A stretch of 64,000 nt of DNA from Fen-671 sp963794745 (GTDB taxonomy: Bacteria; Actinomycetota; Acidimicrobiia; Acidimicrobiales; Palsa-688). Below, in pieces: positions 9,863 to 20,048 of the stretch; position 1 is the first letter of the stretch; every line of letters starts with the position of its first letter. A program made the position numbers and the translations under genes. The notes beneath the pieces were generated by a model. The model did no database searches, was not told where the DNA came from, and saw only the letters and a program-made list of their open reading frames with translations. Where the stretch lies: positions 124,001 through 188,000 of the forward strand of contig CAWCEZ010000011.1 in assembly GCA_963794745.1 (NCBI GenBank). Direction: 5' to 3'.

Positions 9863-10942
9863 CTACTGCTTGACGAGCAGGGGTGCGTACAGCTCGAGGT
9901 AGCGCCGGGCCAGCGAAGCGAGGGAATGCTCCGCAGCCCGCTCGTATGCCGACTCCGTCATCGCCTTGATGACAGGCCCCCCGCCAAGCGCTTCGCGCAG
10001 GCCGGCGGCAAGGGCCTGGGCGTCCCCGGGCGGGACCAAGATGGCGTCCTTGCCTGGACGGGCCACGTTCGCGTAGCCCGGGATGTCGCTAGCGACAATG
10101 GCCGTGAACGCAGCCATCCCCTCGAGCAGGACCACGCCGAAACTTTCCCCGTGCAGAGAGGGCGCGGCCAGGACGTCGGCACCGCGCAGCCGCCGCAACT
10201 TCTCGTCTTCGCTGATCACCCCGAGCCACTCGAAGCGCGAGTCGCCCAACGTGGCCTCTTTCAGCGAAGCCGTCTGCGGTCCCTCGCCGGCAACCCAGAT
10301 CTTTGCCTCGACCCCGTGGCGCACCACCGCCTCGACCAGCACGGCCAGTCCTTTACGGGGCTCGTGGCGCCCAAGGAACAGCACGGTCGGCCCCGAAGTC
10401 GGCCACGGCTCGACCGCCGAGACGAGCGCGATGTCGATGCCGTTCCAGACGAGCTCGTAGTCGCCTCCCAGAGTTTGACGCGCGGTCTCCAACGCCAACG
10501 TGGACACCGCACAACGAAGGCCCAGCCGGCGCGTCGCCCACCGGCCGGGGCCGCGCATCACCGTGTGCCACGCGATCGCACCTGCACGGTGGAAGGTCCC
10601 GACCAAGGGGCCATCGCTGAACAGGAGCGCCGTGAGGGTCGGGCCAGGTACCAGCGGCTCGTGAAGATGGACGATGTCGAAGCGCTCGTCGCGCAGCACC
10701 CTGATGGTGCGCAGCGAAGCAGCCGGGTCCGGTGCGATCGGCGCGACCGACCCGTTGGCTGCGGCAGGGACCGAAGCCCCGAGAGGGGAAACCCAAGGGT
10801 CGGGGGGCGGCCCATCGCAAGGAGCAAGCACGCGGGCCTCGACCCCCATCGAGCGCATCGCCCTCGCGATGCCCAGGACCTGGCCCTGCACCCCGCCCGG
10901 GATGCTCAGGCTGTACGGGCAAACCAGGCCTACCCGGAGCAC
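9863..10942 (-). CDS. pimA: GT4 glycosyltransferase, probable phosphatidylinositol alpha-mannosyltransferase PimA
   Basis: 359 residues with the GT-B fold of family GT4. The N-terminus VGLVCPYSLSIPGGVQGQVL carries the GGVQ acceptor/donor loop of PimA. The C-terminal domain has FLGRHEPRKGL and the E-x7-E motif in HGESFGVVLLEGMA. PimA transfers mannose from GDP-mannose to phosphatidylinositol at the cytoplasmic face of the membrane. The neighbours pgsA and patA on the same strand are the classic actinobacterial PIM cluster order, which supports the specific call. Confidence 0.85.
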   Translation of the reverse strand: MLRVGLVCPYSLSIPGGVQGQVLGIARAMRSMGVEARVLAPCDGPPPDPWVSPLGASVPAAANGSVAPIAPDPAASLRTIRVLRDERFDIVHLHEPLVPGPTLTALLFSDGPLVGTFHRAGAIAWHTVMRGPGRWATRRLGLRCAVSTLALETARQTLGGDYELVWNGIDIALVSAVEPWPTSGPTVLFLGRHEPRKGLAVLVEAVVRHGVEAKIWVAGEGPQTASLKEATLGDSRFEWLGVISEDEKLRRLRGADVLAAPSLHGESFGVVLLEGMAAFTAIVASDIPGYANVARPGKDAILVPPGDAQALAAGLREALGGGPVIKAMTESAYERAAEHSLASLARRYLELYAPLLVKQ

Positions 10943-10955
10943 GCCGGCCTCGCCG

Positions 10956-11912
10956 TCACTGAGCGAACCGCGGCTCGACTAGCGCCCGCGCCTCTCGTCG
11001 TGCCCATACCGAGGGCTTGTAGAGCTGCGGGTCTCCTGGCCAGTTGGGCTGGAGCAGGTGCCACTGGGTGGGGGCTTGCCTTATCAGGTGCTCGAGTTCG
11101 CCGGCGATGGCCTGGGTACCTGTGTTCAGCGCATTCCTGAAGCTCAAACCTGGCGGGAACTCGATCGGGGGGCGGAAGACGACCCGGTGCGAGCTGGCCG
11201 CCTTGCCGAAGTAGATCGCCCCCGGGACCACCGGCGCACCGGAGCGTAGCGCCAGCGCCGCCGGCCCGGCCGGGAACCTTGCCGGGCTTCCGAAGAACGA
11301 AACTTCGATGCCAGATGCTCCGCCGACGAGACGGTCCGATAGTAGGCAAGCGACACGGTTTTCCTTGAGCGCCCGCAGCAGCGCTGTGGCGGCCCCCGGC
11401 CCGACCGGCACGACCTGGAAACCGAGCTGTTCGCGGAAGCGTACGAACCAGTCGAACAGGTCTTTCGGCTCGACCGCCTCCACCGCGACACTCACGGGCA
11501 GCCCTCTGCCGATCAGGTACCGCCCACCCCACTCCCAACCCCCAAGGTGCGGGGTCACGATGATCACGCCCCGCCCAAGCGCTGCAGCAGAGCTGAGGTG
11601 GTCCTCTCCGACGACCGACACTCCCGCGGCCACCTGAGCCTGGGGCACAGAAGCGAGCCGAAGGCTCTCCGCCCAGTACCTCGCGTAGTAGCCGTACACC
11701 TCGGCAACGATGCGGCGCCGCTCTGGCCGGCCCAGCTCGCGGCCCAGCACTCGCGCCATGTGCGAAGCTACGACGGCCCGTTTGCCGTCGTAATCGGGTA
11801 GCCGGCCCAGCATGGCACCCAAGCCTTGAGCAACCCCACTGGCGACCTCGCCAGGCAGCGCCGAAGCAACCGCCGCACCGACGCGGTAAACCGCGAGCTG
11901 CTTGCTCAGCAC
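10956..11912 (-). CDS. patA: Phosphatidylinositol mannoside acyltransferase (HtrB/LpxL family)
   Basis: About 318 residues from the GTG at 11912 (VLSKQLAVYRVG). The open frame extends upstream, but that part is antisense-like. Family blocks visible are VIIVTPHLGGWEWGG (catalytic H-x4-E variant HLGGWE), LPVSVAVEAVEP, LLSDRLVGGASGIEVSFFG and QWHLLQPNWPGD. The family acylates the mannose of PIM or lipid A precursors. Its place between pgsA and pimA makes PIM acylation the natural role. It starts about 46 bases downstream of the pgsA stop. Confidence 0.8.
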   Translation of the reverse strand: MLSKQLAVYRVGAAVASALPGEVASGVAQGLGAMLGRLPDYDGKRAVVASHMARVLGRELGRPERRRIVAEVYGYYARYWAESLRLASVPQAQVAAGVSVVGEDHLSSAAALGRGVIIVTPHLGGWEWGGRYLIGRGLPVSVAVEAVEPKDLFDWFVRFREQLGFQVVPVGPGAATALLRALKENRVACLLSDRLVGGASGIEVSFFGSPARFPAGPAALALRSGAPVVPGAIYFGKAASSHRVVFRPPIEFPPGLSFRNALNTGTQAIAGELEHLIRQAPTQWHLLQPNWPGDPQLYKPSVWARREARALVEPRFAQ

Positions 11913-11958
11913 CGCGAGCCAACCTAGGTCAACGCCTCTGTGGTGGCCAGTCCTCCGC

Positions 11959-12901
11959 CTAGCCCGCGCTCTGTCCCTTGGGCTCGTTGCGGCGCCGAGC
12001 CCGCGCCTCATCGTGCATTTCGGCACGGCGTTGGTCCTGGCCGTGGTCCTGCCCGCTCGCCACGACCGCGCTGCTACCGACGTTGGCATCGTCGGGGAAC
12101 CGTTCCCGGCGCGCCAAGCGACGCTCGTGCCAGCGGCTCCCGGCGGCACCGGAGCCTGGGCGCCTACTGCCCGACAGGAACGGCAAGCCGCCGTTCGCCG
12201 ACGAGCCGGGGCCCCTGGGTGCCCTGGCCCACCAAGTTGCCTCGCGCCCGGCGCGTTCTTCGCGCCAGGCCCTCCAACGCAAGACCACGGCAGCCGGCTC
12301 GACCGGTATCGGTGCCGGTGGCCGGTCGGCCTGGCGCCAGACCTTTACGAAACGTTGCGCCGCAGTAAGGAACGACAGGATGATGATCACCCAAAGCAGC
12401 CAAAGCATGTCCGCCGGGAACTTCGAGCGCGAAGCACAACACGACGACCCGCTCGCCGCGCTCCATCAGGCCACCCTTGGCATCGATCCCAAGAGTGTCC
12501 GCCTTCGCCCTTATGTAGGACACCAGCTGAGAAACGCCCAGAACCGCAAGTGGCACAAGTGCGGCGTGGTGGCCGAAACGGTCCTGCGCGTACCAGGCAA
12601 TACCCGCCAGAACGACGGTGTCGCTGATACGGTCGCCCACCGAGTCGAAAAACGCTCCCCGCGGGCTTGCCCGCCCGCTCGCCCGTGCGAGGCTCCCGTC
12701 GAACAGGTCCGGCAGCGCCGAAGCGATGAGCAGGAGCATCCCGATTATCAGGCGGCCGGTCGCGATAGCCCAGGCAGCGGGGATGGACATCAAAATGCCC
12801 GTCGCTGTCAGATGGTCGGGGGACACGCCGGTGCGCCGGAGGGCCTGCCCGGCCGGGCTCACAGCTTTGTCTACCGCCGTCCGGAAGCGTGCGTCGAACA
12901 A
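11959..12901 (-). CDS. pgsA: CDP-alcohol phosphatidyltransferase, phosphatidylinositol phosphate synthase type (frameshifted)
   Basis: Integral membrane enzyme that transfers a phosphatidyl group from CDP-diacylglycerol to an alcohol, here probably inositol phosphate given the PIM neighbours. The signature D-G-x2-A-R-x8-G-x3-D-x3-D is seen as DLFDGSLARASGRASPRGAFFDSVGDRISD when read in two pieces. The first frame loses homology after LCFALEVP. The next membrane helix (ADMLWLLWVIIILSFLTAAQR) lies in the adjacent frame, so one extra G near 12410-12420 is likely. The C-terminus is unusually long, basic and Ala/Gly-rich to the stop at 11959. Confidence 0.8.
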
Positions 12902-13110
12902 CTACCTGCTCCTATGGCCGATGGGCGTAGCTCAGGTTACCACCCATGCTCACAAGACAAGGCGTTTGGACCGGTACCAGGCCAACAAGAGCAGAATCTC
13001 GACCCTTGGCCCCGACCAGCGGAGAATGTAGCTTAACTGCAGCGGCCTGGACCGGTCCGCGAAGGGGAACACCGACGGGGCGACCCGCGGGGGAAAGATG
13101 AGGTGCTCGG

Positions 13111-15222
13111 ATGAAACCGTACCCACCAGCAAAGGTCCGCAATGTGGCGCTCGTCGGCCACGGGGGCTCCGGCAAGACCATGCTGACCGAAGCCCTGTTG
13201 CTGTGCAGCGGCGCGACGAACAGGGCTGGCCGGGTGGAGGACGGCACGACCGTGTCCGACTTCGAGCCCGAAGAACACTCCCATCACATGTCCACCAGCC
13301 TTTCACTGGCCGCCCTGGAGTGGCGCGGCTACAAGGTCAATGTGTTGGACTGCCCGGGTTACGCGGACTTCGTCCCGGAAACCTTGGCGGCGCTTTCCGT
13401 TGCCGACCTTGCGGTGCTCGTGGTTAGCGCGGTCGACGGCGTCGAGGTGCAGACAGAGATTTTCTGGAAAGCGGCGGCCGAGCTCGGCATCCCGCGTCTC
13501 ATCTTCATGAACAAGCTCGACAGGGAGCGCGCTGATTTCCCCAACGTTCTCCAGCAGTTGCACCAGTCTTTCGGCGCAGGCGTGGCCCCCCTCGAGCTCC
13601 CCATCGGTGAGGAGCACGACTTCCACGGGATCGCTGACCTACTTACGGACGCCGCTTTCATCTATGAAGCGGGTAAATGCACAGCCTCAAAAGCGCCCAT
13701 ACCTGAAAGCATGGCCGCCCAGGAGCACTCGGTGCGGGACGCGCTCGTGGAAGGCATCGTGGTGGCCGACGACGACCTCATGGCCCGCTACCTCGAGGGC
13801 GACGAAATTTCCGCCGAAGAGCTGGCCAAAACGCTCGCTCGTGGGGTCGTTTCATCTCAGGTGTTCCCCGTGATCTGTGGCTCAGCGACCAAATTGGTGG
13901 GCATCGACCGGCTGCTCGATTGCATTTGCGACGTCGCCCCCTCCCCTCTTGAGCGACCGTCAGCTCAGGTGCGCGCTCCCGGCAGTGCTGGTGCGGAAGC
14001 TGTCGAGATCCCTTGCGATTCGGCCGGCCAACCGCTGGCTTGGGTTTTCAAGACGATCGCCGACCCCTACGTCGGCAAAATATCGCTTTTCAAGGTTGCC
14101 TCTGGCACATTGCGCCCCGATATTGTGATGTTCAACCCAAGGTCGAAAGCTGAGGAGCGTCTCCACGCGCTTTTCACGTTACGGGGCAAGGAACAACTCC
14201 CGCTCACCGAGGTGGCCGCGGGAGATATTGCTGCGGTTGCAAAACTCGCCGCCACCAACACCGGCGATACCCTGACGCCGCGCAATATGCCCGTCACGAT
14301 GCTGCCCCCCGGTTCGGCCGGCAACTGGCTGGCCGAGGCCGCTCTTCCGGTGCTTTCCATCGCCATCCACCCCAAGAGCAAGGCGGACGAGGACAAGCTC
14401 ATGACCGCCCTGCACCGGCTTCAGGAAGAGGACCCCACCCTGTTCGTGCGCCGCGATGACGAGACCCATCAGACCGTGCTGTCGGGCACCGGCGAGGCCC
14501 ATCTCGGCATCGCCATGGAGAGGCTTTCCCGCAAGTTCGGGGTTGGTGTCGAAAGTGAGGAGCTCATCATCCCCTACCGCGAGACGGTGAGCGCCCACGC
14601 CGAAGCAGAAGGCAAGTACAAAAAGCAGACCGGCGGTCACGGCCAGTTCGGTGTGGCGTTCCTACGGGTCGAGCCCATGGACCGGGGGGCGGGCTTCGAG
14701 TTCGTCGACAACATCGTCGGCGGCGTGATCCCTCGCCAGTACATACCGGCCGTGCAAAAAGGTGCCGAGGAGGCAATGTCCGACGGTGGTCATTTCGGCT
14801 GGCCTGTCGTCGACGTTCGCGTCACCTGTTTCGACGGCAAGCACCACCCCGTCGACTCGTCTGAGATGTCGTTCAAGATGGCCGGGGCGCTCGGCCTCCG
14901 GGAGGCTCTCGCCAAAGCGGGCCCTGTCATGCTCGAGCCCCTCTCGTTGCTCGAAGTGACCGTCCCTAACGCTTACCAGGGCGACGTGCTTGGCGACCTC
15001 AACAGCCGCCGTGGACGGGTGCAAGGCACCGAGACCGGCCAGCCCGGCGAGTCGATCATCATCGCTCTCGTGCCCACTGCCGAGCTCGCGCGCTACGCGA
15101 TCGACCTGCGCAGCCTTACCGGTGGCCGGGGCCGCTTCAAGTCCCACCACGACCGGTACGAACTGATGCCTGCCAACTTCTGGGACAAGGTCAAGCGCGA
15201 ACGGGCCAACGTCGAGAAGTAA
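13111..15222 (+). CDS. Elongation factor G-like GTPase (EF-G2 type)
   Basis: 703 residues, intact. GTPase motifs are GHGGSGKTML (G1), DCPGYADF (G3) and NKLD (G4). Domains II to V follow, with the EF-G-like blocks TGGHGQFGVAFLRVEP, GGVIPRQYIPAVQKG, DSSEMSFKMAG and LTGGRGRFKSHHDRYE. G3 reads DCPGYADF rather than the DTPGHVDF of canonical EF-G, and no rpsL/rpsG/tuf genes are nearby. It is therefore a paralogue of the fusA2 class rather than the housekeeping factor. It is divergent from pgsA; the ~210-base gap between them must hold both promoters. Confidence 0.85.
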   Translation: MKPYPPAKVRNVALVGHGGSGKTMLTEALLLCSGATNRAGRVEDGTTVSDFEPEEHSHHMSTSLSLAALEWRGYKVNVLDCPGYADFVPETLAALSVADLAVLVVSAVDGVEVQTEIFWKAAAELGIPRLIFMNKLDRERADFPNVLQQLHQSFGAGVAPLELPIGEEHDFHGIADLLTDAAFIYEAGKCTASKAPIPESMAAQEHSVRDALVEGIVVADDDLMARYLEGDEISAEELAKTLARGVVSSQVFPVICGSATKLVGIDRLLDCICDVAPSPLERPSAQVRAPGSAGAEAVEIPCDSAGQPLAWVFKTIADPYVGKISLFKVASGTLRPDIVMFNPRSKAEERLHALFTLRGKEQLPLTEVAAGDIAAVAKLAATNTGDTLTPRNMPVTMLPPGSAGNWLAEAALPVLSIAIHPKSKADEDKLMTALHRLQEEDPTLFVRRDDETHQTVLSGTGEAHLGIAMERLSRKFGVGVESEELIIPYRETVSAHAEAEGKYKKQTGGHGQFGVAFLRVEPMDRGAGFEFVDNIVGGVIPRQYIPAVQKGAEEAMSDGGHFGWPVVDVRVTCFDGKHHPVDSSEMSFKMAGALGLREALAKAGPVMLEPLSLLEVTVPNAYQGDVLGDLNSRRGRVQGTETGQPGESIIIALVPTAELARYAIDLRSLTGGRGRFKSHHDRYELMPANFWDKVKRERANVEK

Positions 15223-15287
15223 CGCCGTTGCGGGGCGGCCGATTGGCTCCATGGCCGCCCGGCAGTCTTCGTACCGGACCGCATCTC

Positions 15288-18200
15288 CTACTGCACTGCG
15301 TCGAACAGCACTGCCCACGCATTGTTGTGGGAGCTTGTGAAGTTCCAGCCGGCAGTGGCCCCAGACAGTGCAACGGTGCTGGCGCCGCCGGCAAGGGTGC
15401 TGATGTCGCAGTACTCGCCACCTTGGTTGTTCTGCGAGCCGATCTGGCTGAGCCCAGACGGGACGAGGTCGGTGGTGCCGAGGCTGACCACACCAGAGCC
15501 CCCGCCCGTACCGTTGAAGATGGAGCCGAAGGCGAAGTCGTAGTCGCCTGCAGAGCTCGTAGAAACCGTGGCGGACGTGATGAAGGGGCCCTTGTCTTTA
15601 GAGCCACTGCCGATTGCTGAGCCCGGCAGTGAAGAGTTCGGGTCGAAGGGGGTGGTGGTGTTGGCGCCGGAGAGCGCGAACAGGTAGTAGCTGCCGTCGT
15701 CGACCGCGTTGGCGCTCGAATAGGTAATCGTGACTGTTTCAGCCGACAACGCAGAGGGCGCGACTGCGTACCAGACCTCGGCACCTTCGTACTGGCCGGC
15801 GTAGTAGCCGGCGCCGCTCACCTGGGCCTGGCGCTTCCAAACAAGGCCGCTTGTTGAGCTGACCGTGCTGACCGTGGGAGTGCCCGAGGTGACGTCGGTC
15901 TCGGCACTGATTGCCAACACCAGTACATCGCCTGCATGGGACGTAACAAGTGCGCCGGTGCTGAGCGAATTAGTGCCGGTCCACTGGCCGCTCACGACCG
16001 AGCCGTCGGGCACGGGCGGAGAAGCCGAGCCCGACGTAGTCGTCGTAGTCGGCGCCGTCGTGGTTGTTGTCGCCTTGGTTGTCGTTGTTGTCGGCGCCGT
16101 CGTGGTTGTTGTCGCCTTGGTTGTCGTTGTTGTCGGGGCGGTCGTGGTTGTTGTCGCCTTGGTTGTCGTTGTTGTCGGGGCAGTTGTCGTGGTCGTCGTT
16201 GCTTTTGTCGTTGTCGTAGTCGGCGCGGTAGTGGTCGTCGTCGCCTTGGTAGTGGTCGTGGTGGGAGCAGTGGTAGTGGTCGTCGTGCCCCCACCCGAGC
16301 CGCCGGCTGGCTGAACTGCTTCGAAGAGGACTGCCCAGGCGAAGTTGTTCGTGTTGGTGAAGTCCCAACCTGCTGTGGCCTTCGAGAGCGCGGCGCTGAG
16401 ACCACCGCCGGCAAGCGTGCTCACATCGGCCCAGACCGCCCCCGTATTGTCCTGTGAGCCGATATCGCTCAGGCCCGAGGGACCTAGGTCGGTACCAGCC
16501 AAGGGGACCGCTGCCCCGCCCCCGGATGTCCCGTTGAAGATGGAGCCAAAGTCGATGCCATAGTCATTTGCCGCGGTAGTCGAAACGGTGGAGGCAGTTA
16601 TGAACGGGCCCTGGCCGGTCGTCCCTTCGCCCGTCCCCGATGCGGGCAGGGACGCGTTGGGGTCAAAGGGGGTGGTGGTGTTGGCCCCCGATAGGCCGAA
16701 TAGGTAGTACGTACCATCGTCGACCGCATTGGCGCTCGAGTAGGTGATGGTGACCTTGTCCCCCGACAGCGCCGAGGGGGCGAGGGCGTACCAGATCTCG
16801 GCCCCCCCGTACTCCCCGCTGGCACTACCTGGCCCCGTCACCCGGGCCTGCCTTGTCCAGCTGAGCCCGCCCGTGTCTGTCACCGAAGACACCGTGGCCG
16901 CCGCCGAAGTGGACGCCGTTCCTGCGCTCACTGCCAGCACGATCACGTCGTTGCTATGGGTGGTGGAAACCGATCCTGTCGTCACCGAGTTGGTGCTGCT
17001 CCACTGGCCCGACGCCACCGAGCCATCGAGGACGGGCGGCGAAGCCGGAGCCGACGTAGTCGTTGTCGTGGGATGAGTCGTCGTGGTCGTCTGAGCTGTG
17101 GTTGTCGTGGTGGTCGGAGGTGCACCCGGCGTCACGCCACCGTTGTCGGTCGTCGTCAGTAACTGGTTGTTGGCGGTAGCCACGCATACTTCCGTCGACG
17201 CGCACGACACACTGCTCTGCTGGTTTGGGGCACTCCCGGTGTCTGCCTGCCAGGTCGAACCGCCGTTGCCGGTCCCCGCCAGCGACTGTGCCGTGGCGTA
17301 CCCGGCCGTCCAGCAGGTCAAAGCGTTCGAGCAGCTGATCGAGCCGACCCAGCCGTCGCCAGCTCGCGGCAGGGGGACCGAGCTCCATGTCATACCCGAG
17401 TCTGTGCTAGTTGCCGCCGCGGTACCGCCGCCACTGCTGACCCCTGTTCCAAGGAAACATACGGTCGTCCCCGTCGGGCATGAGACCGATGCCTCGCCAT
17501 CGAAACTGCTCAGGACCGGAGAGGAAGATTGAGACCATGCCGTCCCGCCAGACGTCGTCGATATCGCAGCCGCCGGGCCGGATCCCGAGAATGCCCCCAC
17601 GGCCACACAGCTCGATACGGAGGAACAGGAGACGCCCTCCAGGTTGTAGTCCTCCGGTGTAGGCAAGTCATTGTCGAGCAATGTCCATGCCTGGCCGCCA
17701 TTGGTCGATACCGCCGCCATCGGAGCGTATGGCTCAGCTGTGCCGCCGACGGTGTAGCAGACGAGAGCAGAGGGGCAGCTGACGGACTGAGGCCAGCCGG
17801 GTGCGCTGGCGAACGCCGACATGTTTGCTTCCGTCCAGCTGACGCCACCGTTGCCAGAAAATGCGATTACAGGGGCGTCGGTCATCCCCGTGCCGACGGC
17901 GACACATTGTGCAGAGGTCGGGCAAGAGATCGAATACACGAAGTCGAACTCTGACGGCAGCGAGTTGTAGCTCGTCCAGTTCGTCAGGTTCGAGGTCACG
18001 GCGACGCCCTGGCCCTCCTGACCGTCGGGGGTCACCACGGAGGGCGACCCGAGCACGGCGACGCAGTATGTCGTCCCGGGAGCGCAGGAGACGGGCTCCG
18101 GCGCTCCGTAGTTCGCGACCAACAAGCCACCCGGCGGTGCAACTGATGTCCATCCCGGGAAACTGCTAACCGGCGTTGTAGTGGAGGTGGTAGCAGCCGT

Positions 18201-20048
18201 TGTAGTCGTGGTGGCGGCGGTTGTCGTGGTGGCGGGCGTTGTCGTTGTCGCGCCGGTTGTCGTCGTCGGGGCAGTGGTGGTCGTCGTGGTGCTAAAGGTA
18301 GAGCTGAAAGTGAACTGGTCCGCCGGGCTATCGGGCGAGGTGCCAGCCGGCGTCGTGACCGTAACGTCCACGGTCCCAGCACCTTCGCCCGGGCTCAGCG
18401 CAGTTATCAGCCCGTCATTGTTTACCGTGAAGCTTTCGGCCGCACTCGAGCCAAAATGCACCGCCATCGCACCCGTGAAGCCGGCTCCCGTAATCCGTAC
18501 GCTGGTCTGCGCTCCAACTGGCCCCGCGCTAGGGCTCACGGCGGTCACGGTCGGGGCAGATCCGCCAGGTTCAAAACCACCGAGGCCGTTCGGCGTCCCC
18601 ACGCCGCTTGGGCCGTCGTAGCCGGTGCCGGCATCACAGGCGAGGTCCCCCGCGCTGGGCGCGCCCGTTGCCGTCCAAGCGCAATCGAGAGTGCCGTAGC
18701 CCTCCGTGTTCGGGTTGGCACCGTCATTTGCAGACAGGCAGTTGGCCGCGGCTTCGCCGTCACAGAAACCGTTCCCGCCGCTCGTGACGTCGTAGAGCGC
18801 CGAGGTGCCGATGTGACTGTAGAGGACCTGTGCGGGATAGCTCAGGCTGTGCGTACCACCGGCAAGGGCGTACATCGAGGCGATGATCGGAGAGGCAAGA
18901 GATGTGCCTCCCAAGGTCGTCCAGCCGGTAAGGCAATCGTTGCCGCAACTGAAGGAGTCATAGACGTCAAAGCCTGTGAACGGGTCTGCGTCCGCCGAAA
19001 CATCTGAAGCCAGGCGGTAGGTCCCGCAAGCCGTAGCAGGCCAATCGCTCACACTGGTCTGCCACGAGGGTGCCGGGAAAACAGTGCTGCAGCCACCCCC
19101 GCTCGAGCCGCCGTTCCCAGTCGGGTTGACGGCTCCCAGGTTGTCGTCGTCCCACACCGTCTCTGCGTTACGCGTCCCGTTCGAGTTGAGCGACAGGGAG
19201 GTTCCGCCCACGGCCACCACATCACCGAAAGACGATGGGAAATTGGGTGCATTGGCGTCCGCGAACTTGTCCCAGTTGAAATAGCCGCTGTCACCAGTCG
19301 AAGCCGTGACCACAATGCCCGGGTGATTGAAATCGGCTTCGTAACTCGTATCGCCCGAGCTTTCCGTGCCGCCCCATGAGTTGCTGACCTCGGTGGCCCC
19401 GAGGCTGTAGGCCTCCTCGTCGGCGGTGGCCAGGTCAGAAATGGAGTTGGAATTGGCCTCCACGAGAATTATCTTGCATTCCTGGCATACCGAACGGACG
19501 GTTTCGACATCCAGTGATTCCTCAACGGACCAGCCAGAAGTGTCATTGGCGGGAAGGCCCGCGCCGGTGGCCTCGCCAACCACGCTCAGGCACCCGTTCG
19601 ACGTGCTGCAGGCGGGGAGCCCATAATTGGCGTCGAAGGTCTGGAGGTCAGCGTTGATATTGGGGTCGTTATAGGCGTCGACAATTGCCACGGTCTGCCC
19701 GGACCCCGTAGCCGTCGGGCTGAACTCGTAGGCTGAGGCCAGATCGGCAGGCGTGTAGCCACCGGCGGGGCCCGTCGAGTACGAGGTGCCACCCTCCTTG
19801 AAGGCCACGGCCCCAGCGGTCCCTTTGCTCACCTCGACTCGCCGCATCGCAAAACAGGAGGCTTGAGCGGCGCCGGAAGGTTGTTGGCAGACGGGCTGCA
19901 CCACCCCGTAGTGGGTTGTTGCGCCAGGCTGAGCAACCGACGTTGCGCCTCCCGTTGTAGCTGCCAGCACCAGTGAACCCGGCAACACGACAGCCACTGA
20001 GAACAGCCGTAGCGCGACGCCTTTGGACGGTCCCCGCCAAATCTTCAT
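15288..20048 (-). CDS. Giant secreted S53 (sedolisin/kumamolisin) peptidase with IPT domain, Cys-rich repeats and two duplicated C-terminal modules
   Basis: Starts at the ATG at 20048 (MKIWRGPSKG) behind GGAGGTGCCAGC, about 1586 residues. A signal peptide (LFSVAVVLPGSLVLAATTGGA) precedes the S53 peptidase domain (~95-480). The charge-relay Glu/Asp are in WSVEESLDVETV, the oxyanion Asp in TASTGDSG, and the nucleophile Ser in GGTSLASP. Next come an IPT/TIG fold (PTVTAVSPSAGPVG), a Thr-rich linker and BNR-like repeats with paired Cys (SCPTSAQCVAVG, SCSSVSSCVAVG). Two homologous ~210-residue modules follow (starting DGSVASGQW and DGSVVSGQW), separated by Thr linkers. The long pro-domain usual in S53 enzymes is not evident. 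Likely a secreted acid protease or adhesive surface protein. Confidence 0.85.
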   Translation of the reverse strand: MKIWRGPSKGVALRLFSVAVVLPGSLVLAATTGGATSVAQPGATTHYGVVQPVCQQPSGAAQASCFAMRRVEVSKGTAGAVAFKEGGTSYSTGPAGGYTPADLASAYEFSPTATGSGQTVAIVDAYNDPNINADLQTFDANYGLPACSTSNGCLSVVGEATGAGLPANDTSGWSVEESLDVETVRSVCQECKIILVEANSNSISDLATADEEAYSLGATEVSNSWGGTESSGDTSYEADFNHPGIVVTASTGDSGYFNWDKFADANAPNFPSSFGDVVAVGGTSLSLNSNGTRNAETVWDDDNLGAVNPTGNGGSSGGGCSTVFPAPSWQTSVSDWPATACGTYRLASDVSADADPFTGFDVYDSFSCGNDCLTGWTTLGGTSLASPIIASMYALAGGTHSLSYPAQVLYSHIGTSALYDVTSGGNGFCDGEAAANCLSANDGANPNTEGYGTLDCAWTATGAPSAGDLACDAGTGYDGPSGVGTPNGLGGFEPGGSAPTVTAVSPSAGPVGAQTSVRITGAGFTGAMAVHFGSSAAESFTVNNDGLITALSPGEGAGTVDVTVTTPAGTSPDSPADQFTFSSTFSTTTTTTAPTTTTGATTTTPATTTTAATTTTTAATTSTTTPVSSFPGWTSVAPPGGLLVANYGAPEPVSCAPGTTYCVAVLGSPSVVTPDGQEGQGVAVTSNLTNWTSYNSLPSEFDFVYSISCPTSAQCVAVGTGMTDAPVIAFSGNGGVSWTEANMSAFASAPGWPQSVSCPSALVCYTVGGTAEPYAPMAAVSTNGGQAWTLLDNDLPTPEDYNLEGVSCSSVSSCVAVGAFSGSGPAAAISTTSGGTAWSQSSSPVLSSFDGEASVSCPTGTTVCFLGTGVSSGGGTAAATSTDSGMTWSSVPLPRAGDGWVGSISCSNALTCWTAGYATAQSLAGTGNGGSTWQADTGSAPNQQSSVSCASTEVCVATANNQLLTTTDNGGVTPGAPPTTTTTTAQTTTTTHPTTTTTSAPASPPVLDGSVASGQWSSTNSVTTGSVSTTHSNDVIVLAVSAGTASTSAAATVSSVTDTGGLSWTRQARVTGPGSASGEYGGAEIWYALAPSALSGDKVTITYSSANAVDDGTYYLFGLSGANTTTPFDPNASLPASGTGEGTTGQGPFITASTVSTTAANDYGIDFGSIFNGTSGGGAAVPLAGTDLGPSGLSDIGSQDNTGAVWADVSTLAGGGLSAALSKATAGWDFTNTNNFAWAVLFEAVQPAGGSGGGTTTTTTAPTTTTTKATTTTTAPTTTTTKATTTTTTAPTTTTTKATTTTTAPTTTTTKATTTTTAPTTTTTKATTTTTAPTTTTTSGSASPPVPDGSVVSGQWTGTNSLSTGALVTSHAGDVLVLAISAETDVTSGTPTVSTVSSTSGLVWKRQAQVSGAGYYAGQYEGAEVWYAVAPSALSAETVTITYSSANAVDDGSYYLFALSGANTTTPFDPNSSLPGSAIGSGSKDKGPFITSATVSTSSAGDYDFAFGSIFNGTGGGSGVVSLGTTDLVPSGLSQIGSQNNQGGEYCDISTLAGGASTVALSGATAGWNFTSSHNNAWAVLFDAVQ
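16036..16292 (-). repeat. Coding tandem repeat (TTTTTKATTTTTAP units) in the S53 protein
   Basis: About six units of ~42 bp encode alternating Thr5-Lys-Ala-Thr5-Ala-Pro linkers between the two duplicated modules of the S53 protein. On the plus strand the same bases give a misleading Val-rich open frame. Confidence 0.9.

Noticed and set aside
10930..11922. 330-codon Arg/Gly-rich minus-strand frame over patA
   Set aside because: Different frame of the same strand as patA; lacks all acyltransferase motifs.
15865..16314. Val-rich 149-codon plus-strand frame
   Set aside because: Complement of the Thr-rich linker repeats in the S53 protein, not a membrane protein.
15228..16314. Repetitive block considered as a possible CRISPR array
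   Set aside because: Repeats are degenerate, in frame, and encode Thr-rich linkers; no spacers.
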